This document shows positions 5,161 through 8,574 of a stretch of 8,574 nt of DNA, piece by piece (the stretch's first letter is position 1; every line of letters starts with the position of its first letter). A program made the position numbers and the translations under genes. Under the pieces are notes generated by a model, which was not told the origin of the DNA, did not search any database, and saw nothing but the letters and a program-made list of their open reading frames with translations. Source of the DNA: Accumulibacter sp. (lineage in GTDB: Bacteria; Pseudomonadota; Gammaproteobacteria; Burkholderiales; Rhodocyclaceae); assembly GCA_031276375.1 (NCBI GenBank), contig JAISNE010000018.1:1-8574 (forward strand), read 5' to 3'.

Positions 5161-6609
5161 TCACACGAAAAGCGGCGCGCGCGGAGTGGTTTTCCCGTCG
5201 GCGCAGGAAACGCAGGCGCATTTTTCGCCGGCGGCGATTCCCTCGGGCATCTCGTGCCAGAACACGCCGCCGGCCTCGGCGATGCGCGCCAGGATCTGGT
5301 CCTTGGTCAGTTCGCGGATGATGTCGCAGCGGTCGGTTCCGGCGAACTCGCCGCCGCCATGCACGGCGAGCGCCTTGTGGTAGCAGTCGCCGCCGCACGA
5401 CCAGCGGGCGAAACAGCCGGCGCACCAGGCGCGCCGGTCCACGGTCTGGCGATGCAGGAAAGCGATCCTCTCCCGGTCGAAGCGCCAGCCGCCCGCGTCG
5501 TCCGCCGCGCCGTAGAGGAAGATCGGCGCGCGCGGGCTGGATTCGTCGAAGACTTCGTAGCACGACGAGACGGAACCGTCGGGGGTGAGCGCGAACAAAT
5601 CCTGCGTCGCCGCGCAGAAATGATTGCTCAAGGTGCCGGCGCGCGCCGCCGAAAACGTCAATTCGTGCCCGTATTTTCGCGCCCGTCCCAGCGCCTCGCG
5701 GAAAGCGGCGATGAAGTCTTCCGTTTCCGCCGACGGCGCGAACGCCCCGCGCCCGATCGGGTACGCCGGCTCCGCCTGGATCTGCCCCGGACGGAAGTTG
5801 GCGCACAGGTATTCGACCGAATCGGGAAGATGCGGGATCGCGGCGGCGGTGACGGTCATGCGGATGCCGTAGGCGAAATTCTCCGCGTCGAAGCGCCGCA
5901 GCGCACGCAGCACGCTGGCGCTGGAACCCTTGCCGGCCGGAGTGACGCGGTTGGCGTCGTGGACTTCCGGCAGCCCGTCGCAGGAAACGCTCGCGCCGTC
6001 CAGATGAGCGACGATCCAGTCGAGCTGCCTTGCGGAAAAGACGGCGTTGGTGGCGATGTAGGCGGTGAGGTTCAGCCCATGCGCCTCGGCCTGGCGGCGG
6101 GCGTGCGCGAGCGTCGCCGTGAGCGTCGGCCAGTTGCGCGTCGGCTCGCCGCCGCCGTGGAAATTGACCTCGAAGTGATCCTCGCCGCGCCGGATGGCGT
6201 TGGCGACGACGAAATCGACACCGCGCCGCGCCAGTTCCACGGACATGCGCCGTGCCCGGCCCTCCCCGGCGGCGGCGTAGCAGTACGCGCAGCGCAGATT
6301 GCAGGCGGTGGTGAGAAAGAGCGTGACGGAGGTCGGCTCCGGCTCGTCGGCGAAAACTTCGCGCGGCGGCGTTTCCGGCCCGGCGTCCACGATCTCCAGC
6401 CGGCGCAGGAATTCGAGCGTCTCGCCGTCATTCCCGCCCCCACCCGTTCGCCCTTCCCGCAGATCGGCGAGGAGATTCACCACCCCGGCGTTACCGACGA
6501 ACGCGGCGCGGCGCAACGGCGCGTAGATGAGGAAGCGGTTCGCCTCCAGCGGAATCACGAAGATTTCGGCCGAGAGGACGGGGAGCTTTTCAGTATCGAG
6601 GGTGCGCAT
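5161..6609 (-). CDS. Radical SAM/SPASM-domain peptide or protein maturase
   Basis: 482 residues from the ATG at 6609; the ribosome site there is weak, and an in-frame TTG at 6636 would add nine residues. An N-terminal domain of about 95 residues ('RFLIYAPLRRAAFVGNAG', ending 'LEFLRRLEIVDAG') may be a substrate-recognition region. The radical SAM core carries CNLRCAYC at 103-110 (CX3CX2C, the 4Fe-4S/SAM site) and GGGEP at 152-156. The SPASM signature is complete: C332-X12-G-X4-C350, then C396-X2-C399-X5-C405-X3-C409, and C428. It therefore should carry two auxiliary 4Fe-4S clusters. The C-terminus adds 'CACVSC' (464-469). This architecture is known from sulfatase maturases and from enzymes forming sactipeptide, ranthipeptide and other thioether links. 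It is cytoplasmic and the first gene of the operon with the two Cys-tailed WD40 proteins. Substrate assignment to those tails is inferred from position and cysteine content. A sulfatase-maturase role is less likely, as no sulfatase lies in the window. Confidence 0.92.
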   Translation of the reverse strand: MRTLDTEKLPVLSAEIFVIPLEANRFLIYAPLRRAAFVGNAGVVNLLADLREGRTGGGGNDGETLEFLRRLEIVDAGPETPPREVFADEPEPTSVTLFLTTACNLRCAYCYAAAGEGRARRMSVELARRGVDFVVANAIRRGEDHFEVNFHGGGEPTRNWPTLTATLAHARRQAEAHGLNLTAYIATNAVFSARQLDWIVAHLDGASVSCDGLPEVHDANRVTPAGKGSSASVLRALRRFDAENFAYGIRMTVTAAAIPHLPDSVEYLCANFRPGQIQAEPAYPIGRGAFAPSAETEDFIAAFREALGRARKYGHELTFSAARAGTLSNHFCAATQDLFALTPDGSVSSCYEVFDESSPRAPIFLYGAADDAGGWRFDRERIAFLHRQTVDRRAWCAGCFARWSCGGDCYHKALAVHGGGEFAGTDRCDIIRELTKDQILARIAEAGGVFWHEMPEGIAAGEKCACVSCADGKTTPRAPLFV

Positions 6610-6740
6610 GGGCTTGGCTTTCAGAGTTTCCGGCAAACGATGACGGGGTTGGAGACACTCAAACTTGCTGAATCGAAGTTCGGCTGGCGAACGAAATGGA
6701 CGATCATGGCGGCAAACGCCCCCGCGCAGTGAGGAAAGAG

Positions 6741-6792
6741 ACGGCGGTGCGCCAGCCTGCGGCTCGCATTGCGGGCGGAACGCCCGCGCTCC
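6741..6792 (-). repeat. 52-bp dispersed GC-rich repeat, inverted copy
   Basis: The reverse complement matches 7990-8041 at 47 of 52 bases by eye. It contains the internal palindrome GCGGGCG-(T/C)-CCGCCCGC and a second 'GCGAGCCGCAGGCT' motif. It lies in the leader of the radical SAM gene and is non-coding. Confidence 0.75.
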
Positions 6793-6832
6793 AATATTCT
6801 TCCGCGCGAAAAACGGCGAGCGTGGACGTCTC

Positions 6833-6854
6833 CCCTGCTTCGCAGGGCTTTTTT
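6833..6854 (+). terminator. Orphan terminator hairpin, plus strand
   Basis: CCCTGC (6833-6838), loop TTC, GCAGGG (6842-6847), then C and six T's. It is a good rho-independent signal by structure, but no plus-strand gene precedes it. It may come from a lost gene or be part of a dispersed repeat. On the minus strand the T-tract lies on the wrong side, so it should not stop the WD40 operon's transcript. Confidence 0.5.
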
Positions 6855-6949
6855 GCGGGCGTGATAAATGACAAGCATCGTTTGTGCCCGGAATGACAGA
6901 GGTTCATCACTATAGCAAATCAACTGGATGAGGCTCCTGTCAAACCAAT

Positions 6950-7066
6950 CGTCATTGCCCGGACGGCGCGACGCGGCAATCCATGCGGCGATTCCGTCTG
7001 CCGCAACGCCGGGGCAAACGGAAAGGCCGTCTGGATTGCCGCGGGCCTGCGGCCCTCGCAATGACG
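6950..7066. repeat. Palindromic dispersed repeat, third copy
   Basis: Starts CGTCATTGCC and ends CGCAATGACG, with inner GGCAATCCA and TGGATTGCC arms, as in the copies at 1227-1380 and 1474-1593. It stands 12 bases from the next copy, forming a tandem pair upstream of the radical SAM gene. Confidence 0.75.
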
Positions 7067-7077
7067 AGGGAGGGAGC

Positions 7078-7157
7078 CGTCATTGCGAGGAGCGCAGCGA
7101 CGTGGCAATCCAAACGGTCGCATGGATTGCCACGGCCCTTCGGGCCTCGCAATGACG
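7078..7157. repeat. Palindromic dispersed repeat, fourth and most compact copy
   Basis: Outer arms are CGTCATTGCGAGG and CCTCGCAATGACG. Inner arms GTGGCAATCCA and TGGATTGCCAC are perfect complements around a loop of about ten bases. With almost no filling, it may represent the minimal form of the element. Confidence 0.8.
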
Positions 7158-7191
7158 CAATCTGAAGTTGTTTGCGTATTTGGCCTATTTA

Positions 7192-7220
7192 TGTATACAA
7201 AATTACTGACTACTGAACAA
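7192..7220 (-). promoter_or_regulatory. Candidate sigma-70 promoter in an AT-rich island
   Basis: The minus strand reads TTGTTC (7220-7215), 17 bases, TATACA (7197-7192). The surrounding stretch, about 7158-7320, is markedly more AT-rich than the rest of the window. Transcription would run toward the radical SAM gene, with an untranslated leader of nearly 580 bases crossing the palindromic repeats. The -10 overlaps the palindrome TGTATACA, and a weaker plus-strand match (TTGCGT, 16 bases, TATACA) uses the same core, so the direction is uncertain. Confidence 0.3.
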
Positions 7221-7235
7221 TTTACTGACTCACTT

Positions 7236-7301
7236 TTAGCAGTGACGAGCCAGTGACATTTGGTTTTTTTCTGCACAAAACGAAATCTGCCATGTTTCCA
7301 T
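7236..7301 (-). CDS. Small ORF, 21 aa, with a very strong ribosome site
   Basis: ATG at 7301, TAA at 7236-7238; product METWQISFCAEKNQ followed by MSLARHC. The repeated Shine-Dalgarno AGGAGGAGGA lies five bases before the ATG, the best translation signal in the window. The ORF is co-directional with the WD40 pseudogene (stop 53 bases upstream) and with the radical SAM operon. It has two cysteines, one at the very end. It may be a leader or precursor peptide, or the surviving 5' end of a gene whose body was lost. The second is plausible because repeats begin soon after it. No family is recognised. Confidence 0.35.
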   Translation of the reverse strand: METWQISFCAEKNQMSLARHC

Positions 7302-7306
7302 GAAAA

Positions 7307-7316
7307 TCCTCCTCCT
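7307..7316 (-). promoter_or_regulatory. Extended Shine-Dalgarno site of the 21-aa ORF
   Basis: Minus strand AGGAGGAGGA, spaced five bases from the ATG at 7301. An overlapping second ORF starts at an ATG at 7293 (MADFVLCRKK...), but its spacing of about 13 bases is too long. Confidence 0.6.
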
Positions 7317-7354
7317 GTTCAAAAATTCCGGATGACACTGACCTGCGTCACACC

Positions 7355-7738
7355 CTATTCCCCTTCCAGCGTTTTGATGAGTTTGCCGTCGGGGAGGCTC
7401 CAGAGTTTTATGTTTCCTTTGCTGTCGCCCGTCGCCAGCAGCGTGTTGTCGGGCGTGATGACGGAGCATCGCATGTCGGCGAGACCATCGAGTTTCGCCA
7501 GCATTTCGCCTTCGGGAAGCCGCCACAGGGCCACGCGCATCCCGGAATCCCGCACGCGCCCCCGGCGGTCTCGTTCGGGCGCGTTGGCGGTCGCTAGCAG
7601 TTTTCCATCGGGATTGACCGCGGCGTTCCTTGTTATATGCCCTTCGAGGGTTTTGAGCAGCGCGCCGTCCGGCAGGCTCCACATTTTTATGACATGGTCG
7701 TCGCTTCCCGACACCAAATGTTTTCCGTCAGAACCGTG
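7355..7738 (-). pseudogene. 5'-truncated third WD40 paralogue
   Basis: The frame opens after a TAA at 7739-7741 and begins in the middle of a blade: 'GSDGKHLVSGSDDHVIKMWS'. Two more blades follow, one with 'NPDGKLLATA' and an insertion before 'VALWRLPEG', and the last ending 'IKLWSLPDGKLIKTLEGE' at a TAG. The motifs match the two intact propeller proteins, and the orientation is the same. Missing are the pre-signal segment, the Tat signal, about four blades and the whole Cys tail. No start codon with a ribosome site is present. It is best read as a fragment left by deletion or recombination near the dispersed repeats. A remote chance is that a TTG at about 7717 starts a 120-residue protein. 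Confidence 0.75.
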
Positions 7739-7838
7739 TTACGGGCTTTCTTGGTCAGCGACGAACTTCAGTGATTCCGGGCCGGTTCATTACCGTGCGC
7801 CCGAAAAAAGTCCCACGAAGCGGGCGGGACACCCGGTT

Positions 7839-7956
7839 CAGAGGACGGAAGACAGAAGACAACCCATTTGCTGCGCCGTTCCCTCTCCCGGCGCTTCGCG
7901 CCACCCTTCCCCACAAGTGGGGGAGGCTGATAACTCCCCTCTCCACTCGTGGAGAG
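7839..7956. repeat. Mosaic of dispersed repeats and hairpins
   Basis: It begins with CAGAGGACGGAAGACAGAAG (7839-7858), related to the purine-rich arm of the 1227-1380 element. A hairpin CCTTCCCCAC/GTGGGGGAGG follows (7905-7926, one G-T pair), then a perfect 8-bp hairpin CTCTCCAC-TC-GTGGAGAG (7939-7956). This order is typical of repeat clusters between genes in repeat-rich proteobacteria. Confidence 0.65.
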
Positions 7957-7989
7957 AGAACGGGTGGGGGGAGGCGCCGGTCACTGGCC

Positions 7990-8041
7990 GGAGCGCGGGC
8001 GTCCCGCCCGCAATGCGAGCCGCAGGCTCGCGTACCACCGC
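7990..8041 (+). repeat. 52-bp dispersed GC-rich repeat, direct copy
   Basis: Inverted partner of 6741-6792, with five differences in 52 positions. The two copies bracket a 1.2-kb block holding the tandem palindromes, the small ORF and the WD40 fragment. Confidence 0.75.
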
Positions 8042-8403
8042 GTCTTTCATCATCCGCCTGCGGCGCCTTCTTGCCGCAAAGAAGAAGGGAAGGCGAGTTG
8101 GTGACTTTCGGCGCCCTCCCGACGGGAGAAGGAAAACAAAAGACGATTCAAGCGCTCTGCCTTTCTTGCGGGCGATCTTTCACCGGCGCTGGTTTGACGA
8201 TCGAGGCCGTATCGGGAAAGTCAAGGCGCCGCTCTTTTCAGGAATCTGAAAATGCCATCGAAATCGCTCTCGACCGCTTCACCCCATGCGATCGACACAA
8301 TGAACCGGCGCATGACGAATATGCGGATCATATATAACGGAACGATGACCAGGGCGCGATCCTGAATGAAGCGCGATTGGATGAGAAGTGGAAATTCAGT
8401 CAA

Positions 8404-8439
8404 CGCGAGAACCGAAAGCGTTCCGCCCGGTTCTCCGCG
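8404..8439 (-). terminator. Possible terminator of the dehydrogenase gene
   Basis: GAGAACCG (8407-8414) pairs perfectly with CGGTTCTC (8428-8435), extended by CGC/GCG past one bulged base. It lies about 30 bases beyond the dehydrogenase stop in the right direction. The T-run after it on the minus strand is poor, so this is a stable hairpin with uncertain termination activity. Confidence 0.35.
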
Positions 8440-8467
8440 TTTCATCTTCCATTTGCCGCCCAATCCA

Positions 8468-8574
8468 TCAAAACGTCAACTGGACTTTCATCTGCGCCTT
8501 GCGGTCGGCCGCCATCTGGAAGGCTTCGACAGCGCGTTCGAGCGGCAGCGTGGCGGTGATGATCGGCTTGACGT
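8468..8574 (-). CDS. Zinc-type (MDR) alcohol/polyol dehydrogenase, C-terminal end only
   Basis: The last 35 codons before a TGA at 8468-8470 read 'VKPIITATLPLERAVEAFQM', then 'AADRKAQMKVQLTF'. The pattern 'P.IT...PLE.A.EAF..A.DR....KV.L.F' is the usual end of medium-chain dehydrogenases of the sorbitol / threonine / L-idonate 5-dehydrogenase group, which oxidise alcohols with NAD(P)+. The 5' part lies outside the window, so zinc and Rossmann motifs cannot be checked and the substrate is open. It points away from its own missing promoter toward the repeat region and is probably unrelated to the WD40 operon. Confidence 0.8.
   Translation of the reverse strand, partial: VKPIITATLPLERAVEAFQMAADRKAQMKVQLTF

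Larger units (their letters stand above)
7742..8403. other. Gene-free stretch filled with dispersed repeats
   Basis: I see no supportable gene here. The right half (about 8050-8400) has open frames on both strands but no ribosome sites or family motifs. The left half is a mosaic of the repeats listed separately at 7839-7956 and 7990-8041. Confidence 0.5.

Noticed and set aside
5092..6732. 546-codon plus-strand frame opposite the radical SAM gene
   Set aside because: It is the GC-driven antisense shadow of a gene with a full radical SAM and SPASM signature. Its Arg/Ala/Gly-rich product shows no domain.
6640..6732. 30-codon plus-strand ORF (MTGLETLKLAESKFGW...)
   Set aside because: The composition looks plausible, but there is no Shine-Dalgarno site and it is divergent from, and partly inside, the leader of the radical SAM gene. 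Too little to support.
8221..8463. 80-codon minus-strand frame with a hydrophobic middle
   Set aside because: It needs a TTG start without a ribosome site, overlaps the hairpin after the dehydrogenase, and shows no family motif.

Overview
The window looks like accessory chromosome from a GC-rich pseudomonadotal (proteobacterial) bacterium. The grounds are high G/C at third codon positions, Tat signal peptides with proteobacterial character, a decayed Ash/Bro-N phage module, and many dispersed palindromes of the 'CGTCATTGCG...CGCAATGACG' type. A beta- or gammaproteobacterium is the best guess; the sequence alone does not fix the genus.

Layout. (1) 30-836, plus strand: an intact 268-residue protein of unknown function, closed by a clean rho-independent terminator (867-893). 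(2) 894-1700: no convincing intact gene. It holds a possible minus-strand coding remnant, an imperfect 79-bp direct repeat (1112-1190 and 1598-1676) and two large nested palindromes. (3) 1724-2106, plus strand: remains of a phage Ash-like leader ORF with an internal terminator, running into a frameshifted, stop-interrupted Bro-N antirepressor. (4) 6609 down to 2107, minus strand: a three-gene operon of a radical SAM/SPASM enzyme and two paralogous Tat-exported WD40 beta-propeller proteins. Both propellers end in a glycine/cysteine-rich tail full of CxC motifs and finish with the same seven residues, CMAVRCR. (5) 6610-8467: mostly dispersed repeats, enclosing a minus-strand 21-codon ORF with a very strong Shine-Dalgarno site and a 5'-truncated third WD40 paralogue (pseudogene). 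(6) 8468-8574, minus strand: the 3' end of a zinc-type (MDR) dehydrogenase gene that runs off the window.

How the genes may work together. SPASM radical SAM enzymes commonly modify cysteine-containing peptides or proteins in the cytoplasm. The only cysteine-rich candidates beside this one are the tails of the two propeller proteins encoded 18 and 75 bases downstream of the preceding genes. The Tat pathway exports folded cargo, so the order modify, fold, export fits. My main hypothesis is a two-substrate, RiPP-like maturation system in which the radical SAM enzyme installs thioether or related modifications on the CxC tails of periplasmic or surface WD40 proteins. The operon structure, signal peptides, propellers and SPASM cysteines are read directly from the sequence; the modification is inference. 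The pseudogene and repeats on one side and the phage relic on the other suggest a mobile or decaying accessory locus.
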